From Pseudomonadales bacterium (GTDB lineage Bacteria; Pseudomonadota; Gammaproteobacteria; Pseudomonadales; Porticoccaceae), in NCBI GenBank assembly GCA_024234435.1, contig JACKOF010000004.1:21517-85516 (forward strand): a DNA stretch of 64,000 nucleotides, read 5' to 3'. The position numbers and the translations under genes were made by a program. Below the pieces are notes generated by a model, which was not told the origin of the DNA, did not search any database, and saw only the letters and a list, made by a program, of their open reading frames with translations. Below, piece by piece: positions 51,661 through 60,851 of the stretch. Numbering within the stretch: the first letter of the stretch is position 1; each line of letters starts with the position of its first letter.

Positions 51661-51963
51661 TTACAGGGCCTGATTAAAACCTTCGAATTGCGGTGGCCCC
51701 AGATAAATATCTTTGGCCGGTTTTGCGTTTGCGTGGGCTTTTCGAAACGCTTCAGACTGGGTCCAGTCACGAAACGCTTGTTCCGACTCCCAGACGCTAT
51801 GGGAGGCGAACAGAGTGTATTCCTCGGTTGTTGGCCCTTGCATCAAATTGAAAGTTTTGAACCCTGGCACTTCGTTTAGATAGGTATCGCGGTTTTTCCA
51901 GATATCGATAAAATCTTGCTCTTTGCCGAGGGCTATCTTGAAACGGTTCATTGCGATGTACAT
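51661..51963 (-). CDS. antibiotic biosynthesis monooxygenase-like (HmoA/IsdG-type) protein
   Basis: 100 residues from ATG 51963 (MYIAMNRFKIALGKE). A dimeric alpha/beta-barrel ABM pattern is visible: FIDIWKNRDTYLNEVPGF, FASHSVWESEQAFRDWTQSEAF and the HANAK segment. Such domains bind or degrade haem, or oxygenate aromatic compounds. Haem ligand assignment is not possible by eye. Convergent with DUF4399. Confidence 0.85.
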   Translation of the reverse strand: MYIAMNRFKIALGKEQDFIDIWKNRDTYLNEVPGFKTFNLMQGPTTEEYTLFASHSVWESEQAFRDWTQSEAFRKAHANAKPAKDIYLGPPQFEGFNQAL

Positions 51964-52180
51964 GGATTCTCCTGCTCTTCCCGATACGGTGGCTGAATTG
52001 GAGTGCCAGTTTGACACAATTGACAGGGTTTGGGTTGACCTGAGCGGACGAAAATGAAAGCCACTGGCCTCGGTTTATCGCAAACACCTTTTTTGCCGAA
52101 TAACAAGCCTGTGCAGTGGCGTCCGAGTTCGTCATAATCCCGCCCCTTTAGCGAACTTGTTGTCTTTAAGGATCTACTCT

Positions 52181-54484
52181 ATGTCTGTTATTACCGCCCG
52201 CATTGCCGAAGAACTGAAGGTTGCCGACAAGCAGGTTCTGGCTGCTGTGGAATTGCTGGATGATGGTGCTACTGTGCCGTTCATTTCACGGTACAGAAAG
52301 GAAGTGACGGGCGGTCTTGATGACATTCAGTTGCGCACATTGCAGGAGCGGTTGAATTATTTGCGGGAAATGGAGGATCGTCGCGCAACCATACTTAACA
52401 GTATTCAGGAGCAGGGCAAGCTGACCCCGGAGCTGCAAGCATCAATTGAGGCAGCAGATACCAAAACCCGGTTGGAAGACCTTTACTTGCCTTACAAACC
52501 GAAACGGCGGACCAAAGGGCAGATTGCCATTGAAGCCGGTTTGGAGCCGCTGGCGGATATGCTGTTTGGCGATCCGACTCTGGATCCCGAGCAACAGGCG
52601 GCGAACTATGTGGATGCCGATAAGGGTATTGCTGACGTTAAAGCAGCGCTGGACGGAGCCAAGTTTATTCTGATGGAGCGCTTCGCCGAAGATGCCGACC
52701 TGCTCAACAGTCTGCGTCAGTTGCTTAAAGCAGAGGCTCATATTTTTTCCAGTGTGGTTACCGGCAAGGAAGGAGAGGGAGCAAAATTCAGCGATTATTT
52801 TGAACATCACGAGCTTTTGGTCAAAACCCCATCTCACCGGGCGTTGGCAATGTTCCGTGGTCGTCGTGAAGGTGTGCTCTCCATTCGTATCGATCTGCCG
52901 GAACAGAGTGAGGCGGTTCTTCATCCCTGTGAACTGATGATTGCGAAGCGCACCAATCTTATCGATCAGGGTCGCACTGCAGATAGATGGTTGGCCGAAG
53001 TGGTACGCTGGACCTGGAAAGTGAAGCTCTGCCTGCATTTGGAAACGGAACTGCTTGGCGATCTGCGAGATATGGCCGAGAAAGAGGCTATCAACGTATT
53101 TGCCACCAATCTGAAAGACCTGCTACTGGCTGCACCAGCAGGGCCACGCGCTACCCTTGGGCTGGACCCCGGCCTGCGCACCGGGGTTAAAGTCGCAGTG
53201 ATCGACAGTACCGGGCAATACGTGGATAACACCGCTATCTACCCCCACGCACCGAAGAATCAATGGGATCAATCCATTCATACACTCGCTGCACTCTGCA
53301 AAAAATACAGTATTGAGCTGGTGGCCATTGGCAATGGCACGGCGTCTCGTGAAACCGACAAGCTGGTGGCCGACCTTATTCAACAGCACCCACAATTAAA
53401 ATTGCAAAAAGTGATGGTGAATGAAGCGGGGGCTTCTATTTATTCTGCCTCTGAATTTGCCTCCCGTGAATTTCCCGATCTGGACGTAACTGTGCGCGGG
53501 GCCATATCCATTGCTCGCCGTCTGCAAGATCCGTTGGCCGAGCTGGTAAAAATTGAACCAAAGTCTATTGGCGTCGGGCAATATCAGCACGATGTCAGTC
53601 AGGTCCAGCTGGCTAACCAGCTGGACAATGTGATCGAAGATTGTGTAAACGCGGTGGGTGTAGAAGTTAACACCGCTTCGGCCGCATTGCTGAAAAGAGT
53701 GGCCGGACTGAACCAGAGTATTGCCGATAATATCGTCAGTTACCGGAATACTCATGGTTCCTTTAATAATCGTTTGCAGCTGAAAGCCATTCCTCGGCTC
53801 GGTGAAAAAACCTTTGAACAGGCAGCCGGGTTTTTAAGAGTGCAAAGTGGTGATAACCTGCTGGATCGTTCAGCCGTTCATCCCGAGGCTTATGCGCTTG
53901 TGGAGCAGATTTCTGCAGATATTGGCAAGCCCATTGCCAGTTTGATCGGAGACAGTGTCACGCTGCGTAATCTTAATCCCGGCAAATACGTTAGCGAGAA
54001 ATTCGGATTGCCAACGGTCACAGACATTATCAAAGAACTTGATAAGCCGGGGCGTGACCCTCGGCCGGAATTCAAAACCGCCCGTTTTGAAGAGGGGGTC
54101 GAAACTCTCAAAGATCTGGAGCTTGGCATGGTGCTCGAAGGTACCGTCACCAATGTCACCAACTTCGGCGCCTTCGTGGATATTGGCGTTCATCAGGATG
54201 GACTGGTGCATATCTCCGCGCTCGCAGATCAGTTTGTCAAAGACCCGCGCACAGTGGTGAAAACCGGTGATGTGGTGAAAGTGAAAGTGATGGAGGTAGA
54301 CATTCCCCGCAAACGCATTGGCCTTTCTATGCGCATGGGCGATCAGCCCGGAGAGAAAACAGAGCGAAACACGCAACCAAAAAGAGCAAATAAATCTGAC
54401 CATCCAAAAAACCAGCGGCCAAAGCAGCAGCAGAAAATGGGTACTTTTGCCGATGTGTTTGCTCAGGCGAAACGGAAAGGGTAG
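52181..54484 (+). CDS. tex: Tex-family transcription accessory / RNA-binding protein
   Basis: 767 residues from ATG 52181. Tex is a conserved nucleic-acid-binding protein affecting transcription. Domains in order: N-terminal helical region, YqgF-like nuclease fold (LGLDPGLRTGVKVAVID), helix-hairpin-helix (IADNIVSYRNTHG) and a C-terminal S1 domain (GMVLEGTVTNVTNFGAFVDIGVHQDG) with a basic tail. Full length for the family. Confidence 0.96.
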   Translation: MSVITARIAEELKVADKQVLAAVELLDDGATVPFISRYRKEVTGGLDDIQLRTLQERLNYLREMEDRRATILNSIQEQGKLTPELQASIEAADTKTRLEDLYLPYKPKRRTKGQIAIEAGLEPLADMLFGDPTLDPEQQAANYVDADKGIADVKAALDGAKFILMERFAEDADLLNSLRQLLKAEAHIFSSVVTGKEGEGAKFSDYFEHHELLVKTPSHRALAMFRGRREGVLSIRIDLPEQSEAVLHPCELMIAKRTNLIDQGRTADRWLAEVVRWTWKVKLCLHLETELLGDLRDMAEKEAINVFATNLKDLLLAAPAGPRATLGLDPGLRTGVKVAVIDSTGQYVDNTAIYPHAPKNQWDQSIHTLAALCKKYSIELVAIGNGTASRETDKLVADLIQQHPQLKLQKVMVNEAGASIYSASEFASREFPDLDVTVRGAISIARRLQDPLAELVKIEPKSIGVGQYQHDVSQVQLANQLDNVIEDCVNAVGVEVNTASAALLKRVAGLNQSIADNIVSYRNTHGSFNNRLQLKAIPRLGEKTFEQAAGFLRVQSGDNLLDRSAVHPEAYALVEQISADIGKPIASLIGDSVTLRNLNPGKYVSEKFGLPTVTDIIKELDKPGRDPRPEFKTARFEEGVETLKDLELGMVLEGTVTNVTNFGAFVDIGVHQDGLVHISALADQFVKDPRTVVKTGDVVKVKVMEVDIPRKRIGLSMRMGDQPGEKTERNTQPKRANKSDHPKNQRPKQQQKMGTFADVFAQAKRKG

Positions 54485-54690
54485 TTCAGGTCCAGCAATT
54501 GTGGCCCGGGTATTTCAAGCGTGACAGTGTTTCAAGGGGGAAATCACAAACATTAGTCTATATCAGCGCTAATTGCTGCTATCTTGATGAAAAGAGGTGA
54601 ACGGCCTATTGTTTGATCGGGAAATTTTTGCTTGCACCTCGGCTAAAAGATTTTTATGCTGATCTAAAATTGATAATACAAGGAATAGTA

Positions 54691-55227
54691 ATGACTACAC
54701 CATCTGATAGTACGTACTCCGACGTTTCGAACAATCCTTACGCAACACCAGATTCCGACTTGTCCACACTAAAACCGGGTGCAGGCATTTCTATTTTTGA
54801 TCGTTTTTCTACCTGGGGTGTGTTCGGTTTATCCGTTATAACTCTTGGTATTTATATGGTGTATTGGTTGTTTTCCCGGACAAAACAACTTAACTCTGTC
54901 GTTGAGAATAAAATTTCTGATGCTTTCATTGTAGCCACCGTCTTGTGTTATATCGTTAACCTTTTTAGTGGGGTTCTTCCGTATCTTGGTGAGGGAGGGG
55001 CTCCAAATTCTTTTCTAACCATTGGAGTTTCACTTGTTGCCATTGCAGGTAACATTTTATTTGTTGTGTGGGCTTTTAAAGTCCGTAACAGAATCAACGA
55101 AATCACAAATAGTCAAAAAGGAGTGGCGACATGGTGTGGCCCGGTTTTGACCTTCTTCTTTAGCTGCTTTTATTTACAGTACAAAATCAATCAAAGTTTA
55201 GATAATTTAAATAGTACAAATAGCTAG
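54691..55227 (+). CDS. DUF4234 membrane protein, first gene of the MoxR operon
   Basis: 178 residues from ATG 54691 (AAGGAAT upstream). The polar N-terminus leads to four membrane helices with the DUF4234 hallmark (TWGVFGLSVITLGIYMVYWL) and a helix pair near the end. It is four bases before the RDD gene and likely heads the operon to 62180. Role unknown. The region from here on is AT-richer by eye. Confidence 0.78.
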   Translation: MTTPSDSTYSDVSNNPYATPDSDLSTLKPGAGISIFDRFSTWGVFGLSVITLGIYMVYWLFSRTKQLNSVVENKISDAFIVATVLCYIVNLFSGVLPYLGEGGAPNSFLTIGVSLVAIAGNILFVVWAFKVRNRINEITNSQKGVATWCGPVLTFFFSCFYLQYKINQSLDNLNSTNS

Positions 55228-55231
55228 TCTT

Positions 55232-55930
55232 GTGAGCTCTTTTCAACAACTGGATGCTCGTTGTCGAGTTGAAACTCCAGAGGGGATAGAGTTCGACTCA
55301 AGTCCGGTTGGTCCAATTCCTCGGGTGATGGCCTATTTTATCGATCTGTGCTGGCGGACGCTAATTGTTTCAGTTATTGGTGTGATTAGCTTGATGCTGG
55401 GCAAAGTGGGGGCGGGTTTCTTTTTTATTACCGCCTTTCTTCTTGAGTGGTTTTACCCAGTATATTTTGAAATTTTTAAAAATGGACAGACTCCAGGTAA
55501 AAAGAAATACGGGCTACGAGTTGTAAATGATGATTTTACACCAGTGTCTTGGGGTAACTCTTGTATACGAAATTTACTTAGATCTGCAGATTTCTTACCA
55601 TTTCTTTATACGTTCGGACTGATTAGCATGGTCGTGTCCAGCAAATTCCAGCGTTTGGGAGATTTGGCAGCGGGTACTCTTGTGGTTTATGAGACCAAAA
55701 ACCAAAAGCAGGAGGGGCTGCCTGAAGGGGTTGGAGCAAAACCCTCTTCGGTTCGGCTGTCTGCTGAGGAACAACACTGTTTCAAAAATTTCATGTTGCG
55801 CTCTGAGATTATCAGTGAATCGCGTCAGATAGAGCTTGCAAATATTTTGCGGCCAATATTAAAACAGGATGGGCAAGCTGGGTTACAGGAGCTTAAGTCC
55901 ATTGGTGCATGGTTGCTGGGCAAAAAGTGA
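55232..55930 (+). CDS. RDD-family membrane protein
   Basis: 232 residues from GTG 55232. The RDD domain is clear: PRVMAYFIDLCWRTLIVSVIGVI, then GQTPGKKKYGLRVVNDDF and GDLAAGTLVVY. The C-terminal 80 residues are helical and soluble. RDD proteins are small membrane proteins, some with transport roles. Operon position after DUF4234; the stop overlaps the SpoIIM start (GTGA). Confidence 0.88.
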   Translation: MSSFQQLDARCRVETPEGIEFDSSPVGPIPRVMAYFIDLCWRTLIVSVIGVISLMLGKVGAGFFFITAFLLEWFYPVYFEIFKNGQTPGKKKYGLRVVNDDFTPVSWGNSCIRNLLRSADFLPFLYTFGLISMVVSSKFQRLGDLAAGTLVVYETKNQKQEGLPEGVGAKPSSVRLSAEEQHCFKNFMLRSEIISESRQIELANILRPILKQDGQAGLQELKSIGAWLLGKK

Positions 55931-56907
55931 AGCAACAAGATTTTGAGGAACGGTATTCAGGTGTCTGGCTGAGTTTTGATTCGGCAGTAGGTGATTTTCC
56001 TGACCAATCGAGTTCGCGGTCAAAAGAATTTCCAGAGTTGTATCGACAGATTTGCAGTCATTTGGCAATGGCTAGGCAAAGACACTATTCACAATCTTTG
56101 ATTTCAAGTTTGAATGCTCGGGTTATGTCTGGCCATCATTTACTTTATCAACGAGATAACCGATTAAGAATGGATAGGTTTTTGGATTTACTTACAGTAT
56201 TTCCAGTAACTTTGAGGGCCAACTACTCTTACCTGTTATGGGCATTTTTACTTTTTATTATTCCAGGGATCATTATGGGAGTGGGCTGTTATCTCGAAGA
56301 CTCACTAATCTACAGTTTGGTCTCTCCCGAGCAGGTTCGAGAATTTGAGGCCATGTATGACCCAGCCCAGAGAAAGTTGGGGCGAGAAAGAGGTTCCGAT
56401 TCAGATTTGTTGATGTTTGGTTACTATATTAAGCACAACATAAGCATTGCTTTTCGTACTTTCTCTGGTGGTATTTTGTTCGGTGTCGGTACAGTTTTTT
56501 TTCTCTTTTATAACGGACTGTTTCTTGGAGCAATTGCTGGCCGTTTAACTTTAGTAGGGTTTGCAAGTAGTTTTTACCCTTTCGTAATCGGGCATGGCGC
56601 TTTTGAGTTAACAGCAATTGTGTTTTCAGGGGCCGCGGGTTTAAAAATAGGCTTTTCTCTGATTGCTCCAGGGAGCTGTTCGAGGCTTCATGCCTTGAAG
56701 GGTGCCTCAAGAGGGGCGATTGTGATCCTTTATGGAGCCGCAGTAATGCTGCTGCTGGCAGCTTTTCTAGAGGCATTTTGGTCATCTAGTACCACGATGC
56801 CTGCTGGCCTGAAGCTGGTTGTCGGCGGTTTATTGTGGCTGTTCGTAATTTGGTACTGTTTTATTTCCAAGTTTAACCATAGTTTGGTAAGGCAAATCAG
56901 GGAATGA
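55927..56907 (+). CDS. SpoIIM-family (stage II sporulation M-like) membrane protein
   Basis: 326 residues from GTG 55927, chosen for its 4-base overlap with the RDD stop. About five to six membrane helices, the last cluster (SIAFRTFSGGILFGVGTVFF, FYPFVIGHGAFELTAIVFSGAAG) typical of SpoIIM-like proteins of non-sporulating bacteria. In these bacteria the family is a standard partner in the MoxR-DUF58 cluster; its action is unknown. Overlaps the next gene by 4 bases. Confidence 0.87.
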   Translation: MKQQDFEERYSGVWLSFDSAVGDFPDQSSSRSKEFPELYRQICSHLAMARQRHYSQSLISSLNARVMSGHHLLYQRDNRLRMDRFLDLLTVFPVTLRANYSYLLWAFLLFIIPGIIMGVGCYLEDSLIYSLVSPEQVREFEAMYDPAQRKLGRERGSDSDLLMFGYYIKHNISIAFRTFSGGILFGVGTVFFLFYNGLFLGAIAGRLTLVGFASSFYPFVIGHGAFELTAIVFSGAAGLKIGFSLIAPGSCSRLHALKGASRGAIVILYGAAVMLLLAAFLEAFWSSSTTMPAGLKLVVGGLLWLFVIWYCFISKFNHSLVRQIRE

Positions 56908-58511
56908 ATCTTGCGAAATTTCAAGTTAAACCAGTACTCCGAAATAAGTGGGAAGCGATCGACATGGGGGTGCTATTTGCCCGTCATTGGTATGTTCCGC
57001 TTTTACTGTCTTGGTTTATTCCGGCAGCACTAGTCCTTTTCTCTTTATTGTTTTTTTCCCCCAGCATGCCATGGTTGGCTGGTAGCGCGGTTTGGTGGTT
57101 GAAACCTTTATTCGACCGCGTTCCTTTGTTTCTGCTCAGTCGCTATATTTTTACCGAGAAAGTTTCTTTTACTAAATCTAAGCGGCTGGTTCTGTCATTA
57201 TTCTGGTTGGATATCTTGCCTGCCTTAACTTGGCGGCGACTTGATTTGATGCGCTCGTTTAATCTGGCTGTTACTGTTTTGGAAAAACAGAAAGCTAAAG
57301 CCTATGGCAAGCGTTGCACACTCTTACAACGAGGATGTGGTGATGCGGCTACCTGGTTGACTCTTATTATGGTTCATCTTGAACTGTTCTTGAGTTGTTC
57401 GTTTGTAGTTGTATTTCTTATGTTTATTCCACAAGGTGTTGAGATTGATTTTTGGGCATCTTTCAGTGCAGATCCACTCGTGTACGAAAGGGCTTATTAC
57501 TGTCTTTATCTTATTTGTGCATCATTGATTGCACCTTTCTATGTTGCATCAGGTTTCAGTCTTTATATTAATCGTCGTATTGAGCTAGAGGCTTGGGACT
57601 TGGAAATTGCTTTTCGTAATTGCGTTCAACTTAGAGCAGAGCGAGCGAAACAGCTGTTGGTCAAATCGGGTGTATCTTTACCGTGTATCTTGGCCTTGTT
57701 TGTTATTGTTTCTTTGGCAGGCGGGAGTCGAGCAGTAATTGCTGAAGTTGCTGACTCAGCGGCTGGTGTGAAACCATCTGCATATTTGGTTGGAGTAAAA
57801 CCAGAGTCTTCAAGATACATAGTTCCTCACAATAGCCCACAAGAAGCTTCTAAGGAAAAAGTCCTTGCGATCCTCCAATCCCCTCCGTTTGTCATTGAAA
57901 AAGCTGAGACGGGTTGGGTGTGGAAACAGGGACAAGTGCAGGAGGAAGATGAAATCCCGGAGTGGTTGATTTGGTTTGTTCGTGGTTTAGAAAAAATTTT
58001 TGGTGTTAGTGATTTGGGTAATTTGGCGAGTTTAATTGAGGTGCTTTTATGGAGTTTGATCGTTACTTTGTTAGTTTTTATGATTTATCGGTTTCGGCAT
58101 CGCATCCAACGTTACTGGAATACGTTGGTTTCTAGCGGGGCGGACGAAAAACTATTTGAAAAGCCGGAAGTCATCATGGGGCTGGAGATTACCCATAATA
58201 GTCTGCCGGAAAATATCTCCGCGGAGGCTAGGGAGCTCTGGCTAAAAGGGGAAGCCAGACAAGCGCTTGCACTGTTATATCGGGGTAGCCTTTACAGGTT
58301 GGTTTATCAGCACGAGTTAGCGCTTGCGGAGTGGTATACAGAGCAGGAGTGTTTTGCTTTTGTTCAAGGTACATCTGAGCAGCCAATAATAAAATATTTT
58401 GGGCAGTTAACCCATACTTGGCAGAATCTTGCCTATGCCCACCATGTACCCGACATGGAACAGTTTGAGTCCTTGTGCCGGGGTTGGTCAGAGGTATTTC
58501 CGAGTGTTTGA
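56904..58511 (+). CDS. large membrane protein with DUF4129-like C-terminus
   Basis: 535 residues. Several membrane segments in the first half, a single segment near 385 (VLLWSLIVTLLVFMIYRF), and a soluble C-terminal part with AEARELWLKGEARQALALLYRGSLYRL that matches DUF4129. DUF4129 proteins (transglutaminase-linked in some taxa) recur in MoxR clusters. The start forms ATGA with the SpoIIM stop; the end overlaps the DUF4350 start by 8 bases. Confidence 0.82.
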   Translation: MNLAKFQVKPVLRNKWEAIDMGVLFARHWYVPLLLSWFIPAALVLFSLLFFSPSMPWLAGSAVWWLKPLFDRVPLFLLSRYIFTEKVSFTKSKRLVLSLFWLDILPALTWRRLDLMRSFNLAVTVLEKQKAKAYGKRCTLLQRGCGDAATWLTLIMVHLELFLSCSFVVVFLMFIPQGVEIDFWASFSADPLVYERAYYCLYLICASLIAPFYVASGFSLYINRRIELEAWDLEIAFRNCVQLRAERAKQLLVKSGVSLPCILALFVIVSLAGGSRAVIAEVADSAAGVKPSAYLVGVKPESSRYIVPHNSPQEASKEKVLAILQSPPFVIEKAETGWVWKQGQVQEEDEIPEWLIWFVRGLEKIFGVSDLGNLASLIEVLLWSLIVTLLVFMIYRFRHRIQRYWNTLVSSGADEKLFEKPEVIMGLEITHNSLPENISAEARELWLKGEARQALALLYRGSLYRLVYQHELALAEWYTEQECFAFVQGTSEQPIIKYFGQLTHTWQNLAYAHHVPDMEQFESLCRGWSEVFPSV

Positions 58512-59847
58512 AAAAGTATTTAAACCGCTGCTGGCGCTGCTCATTATCTTGTCTGGTTACCTTATCTACCTGAACATCGAGCGTAAAGAAACGGTGGTTA
58601 ATTCCGGTCCAACCCCAGAGGTCATCCGCAACCCCTATCTCGCCGCAGTTAGTTATCTTCAAAACAAAGGTTTATCTGCTACCCAACAAACGAGACCACT
58701 AAAAGCCGTAGACTTATACACCGATGATATGCTGGTTATCACTGACAATAGCGCTATAACTGAAATGGGTCTTGCCACCGATTTATATGAGTGGGTTCGA
58801 ACTGGTGGTCATTTGGTTTGGGCTATGGATGGGTATCCAGAAGAGAGCCAGAGTGCTCTTGCCGAGCTCGCACAGATCGGTCGTTATTTTCCCGAAGATC
58901 AAGATCAAGTTGATGAGTCGGCTGAAGAAAAGAGTACTCTCAATGACGCTGATGAATCATTAAGTGAGCAGCTTGAGGAGTATAACCAAGCGCTAAAAAG
59001 TGGGCTCGATTTGCCCGCTGAAAAAGTGGCTGACGATGAAGCACTTACCCCTTCACAGTTAGTAAAAAAAGCGATTGCAGATCATGAAGCAGGAAAGGAT
59101 ATACAGACATTGACGGTGCTGGTTGGTAAGAATTCTTTTGAGGATTTGTTTATTGATCAGGGTTATGGTGTGTATCTTGACCACCCTTTCCTCGGTGGTG
59201 TATCAAATTCAGTCGGTCCAACAGATCAGGCCCTTCTATATGCTGCTGGCCCCCCATCGGCGGAAGGGGCCAGATTGCTCCATTTCAGGGTGGGTGCGGG
59301 AAATATGACCGTGCTATTGTCTACGGACATTTGGCTTAATCATCAAATAGGCCGTTATGACCACGCTCATTTACTGTGGTTGCTGGCGGGAGATGCTACC
59401 CGGGTAGTATTTCAGAGTCATGTTCAATGGCCACCTTGGTGGCAATTACTTCTGGACTGGGCACTTGAGTTTGTTGTTATAGTCGGCATTCTTTTTTTCG
59501 CATTATTGATAAAGCTAGGTACTCGTTTTGGTCCAGTGCAGGGAAGTGTGCCTGCAATACGCCGCTCCATGATTGAGCATATTTCCGCCATGGCGAAATT
59601 TCACTGGCGACATCAGCACGTTGACCACCTGATAGAGCCATTACGATCTGCAATATACAATAAAATGCGAATCATCCATTCGGGTTTTGATGAGCTTAGT
59701 GACCGGGAGCGTCATCGGCTCATTGCAGAAAAGTCACAGTTACCGCTGGTTAAAATAGAAGAGGCCTTTGCCAAACGAAACATGCTGACAGAAAGGCAAT
59801 TCTGTCAGGTTATACATTTGCTGGAAATAATCAGGAAGTCATTATGA
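58504..59847 (+). CDS. DUF4350 membrane protein
   Basis: 447 residues from GTG 58504 (8-base overlap with the preceding stop). An N-terminal membrane anchor (LLALLIILSGYLIYL), a soluble domain with GATase-like DUF4350 features (LVITDNSAITEMG; TGGHLVWAMDG), an acidic insert (about 135-175), and a second membrane segment near the C-terminus (LEFVVIVGILFFALLIKLG) followed by a charged helical tail. Typical operon neighbour of MoxR. Overlaps moxR by 4 bases. Confidence 0.84.
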   Translation: MFEKVFKPLLALLIILSGYLIYLNIERKETVVNSGPTPEVIRNPYLAAVSYLQNKGLSATQQTRPLKAVDLYTDDMLVITDNSAITEMGLATDLYEWVRTGGHLVWAMDGYPEESQSALAELAQIGRYFPEDQDQVDESAEEKSTLNDADESLSEQLEEYNQALKSGLDLPAEKVADDEALTPSQLVKKAIADHEAGKDIQTLTVLVGKNSFEDLFIDQGYGVYLDHPFLGGVSNSVGPTDQALLYAAGPPSAEGARLLHFRVGAGNMTVLLSTDIWLNHQIGRYDHAHLLWLLAGDATRVVFQSHVQWPPWWQLLLDWALEFVVIVGILFFALLIKLGTRFGPVQGSVPAIRRSMIEHISAMAKFHWRHQHVDHLIEPLRSAIYNKMRIIHSGFDELSDRERHRLIAEKSQLPLVKIEEAFAKRNMLTERQFCQVIHLLEIIRKSL

Positions 59848-60848
59848 GCTTTGTTGAAAACGATATGGAAACGGATCGAGACAAAAACCTGTCAGTTAAG
59901 CAGGCGCGCGAGAAAATTGTGTGGCTCAGAGAGACTCTAGGCAATGTTGTTATAGGGCAGGATGAAGTGGTCGATCAGGTAATAGTCGCTCTGCTTTGTA
60001 ATGGACATGTGCTACTTGAAGGTGTGCCTGGGTTGGGCAAAACTCTACTGGTTAAAACTCTTGCATGCTGTTTTTCTGGCAAGTTCAAGCGCATTCAATT
60101 CACTCCCGACCTGATGCCGTCTGACATGACAGGACACGCCATCTATGACATGAATCAGGGAAAATTCAATATTCGGCTGGGACCTGTTTTTACTAACTTG
60201 TTATTGGCGGACGAAGTCAATCGTGCACCTGCAAAAACCCAGGCAGCACTGCTGGAAGTGATGCAGGAAAATCAGGTAACCATTGAAGGGAAGCGCTATC
60301 CTCTCAAGCCGCCCTTCATGGTTCTCGCTACACAGAACCCTGTGGAGCAGGATGGTACTTACCCGTTGCCTGAAGCCGAGCTTGATCGCTTTCTTCTGAA
60401 AGTATTTATCGATTATCCAAGCCTTATTGATGAAAAGAAGCTTGTTTCCAAAATTAGCAACGGTGAAATATCAATAGAAACCATTGATGGCGACAGCAAA
60501 GGCAATTTCCACCCTGAGGACATAATTCAGCTTCAGCAAGCTGTTCGGTCGATTACTCTGGATGAGACTGTGCTGGATTACGCTGTTCGTCTGGTCCATG
60601 CAACACGAACAAACGGGGCAATTTTAAAGGGTGCCGGGCCACGGGCAAGCATTGGTCTGATAATCTCGGCGAAGGCGTTCGCTTTGATGTCAGGGCGGAC
60701 GTTTGTATTGCCTGATGATGTCAAGCAGATGGCCAAGCCAGTTATGCGCCACCGTATCCTCTTATCTCCTGACACAGAAATTGAAGGTTTTAGCGCGGAT
60801 CAGGTGATTGATCAAATTCTTCAATCTGTTGATGCCCCGCGGGAATAA
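59844..60848 (+). CDS. MoxR-family AAA+ ATPase
   Basis: 334 residues. Walker A GVPGLGKT (60-67), Walker B LLLADEVNRAPAKTQ with sensor ATQNPVEQDGTYPLPEAELDRF and a C-terminal lid. MoxR ATPases are thought to act as metal-cofactor or complex-assembly chaperones working with VWA proteins, here the DUF58 protein encoded three bases downstream. Cytoplasmic. Overlaps the DUF4350 stop (ATGA). Confidence 0.95.
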   Translation: MSFVENDMETDRDKNLSVKQAREKIVWLRETLGNVVIGQDEVVDQVIVALLCNGHVLLEGVPGLGKTLLVKTLACCFSGKFKRIQFTPDLMPSDMTGHAIYDMNQGKFNIRLGPVFTNLLLADEVNRAPAKTQAALLEVMQENQVTIEGKRYPLKPPFMVLATQNPVEQDGTYPLPEAELDRFLLKVFIDYPSLIDEKKLVSKISNGEISIETIDGDSKGNFHPEDIIQLQQAVRSITLDETVLDYAVRLVHATRTNGAILKGAGPRASIGLIISAKAFALMSGRTFVLPDDVKQMAKPVMRHRILLSPDTEIEGFSADQVIDQILQSVDAPRE

Positions 60849-60851
60849 CAA

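Noticed and set aside
52442..53038. 198-codon antisense open frame inside tex
   Set aside because: It mirrors a conserved Tex region; no independent motif.
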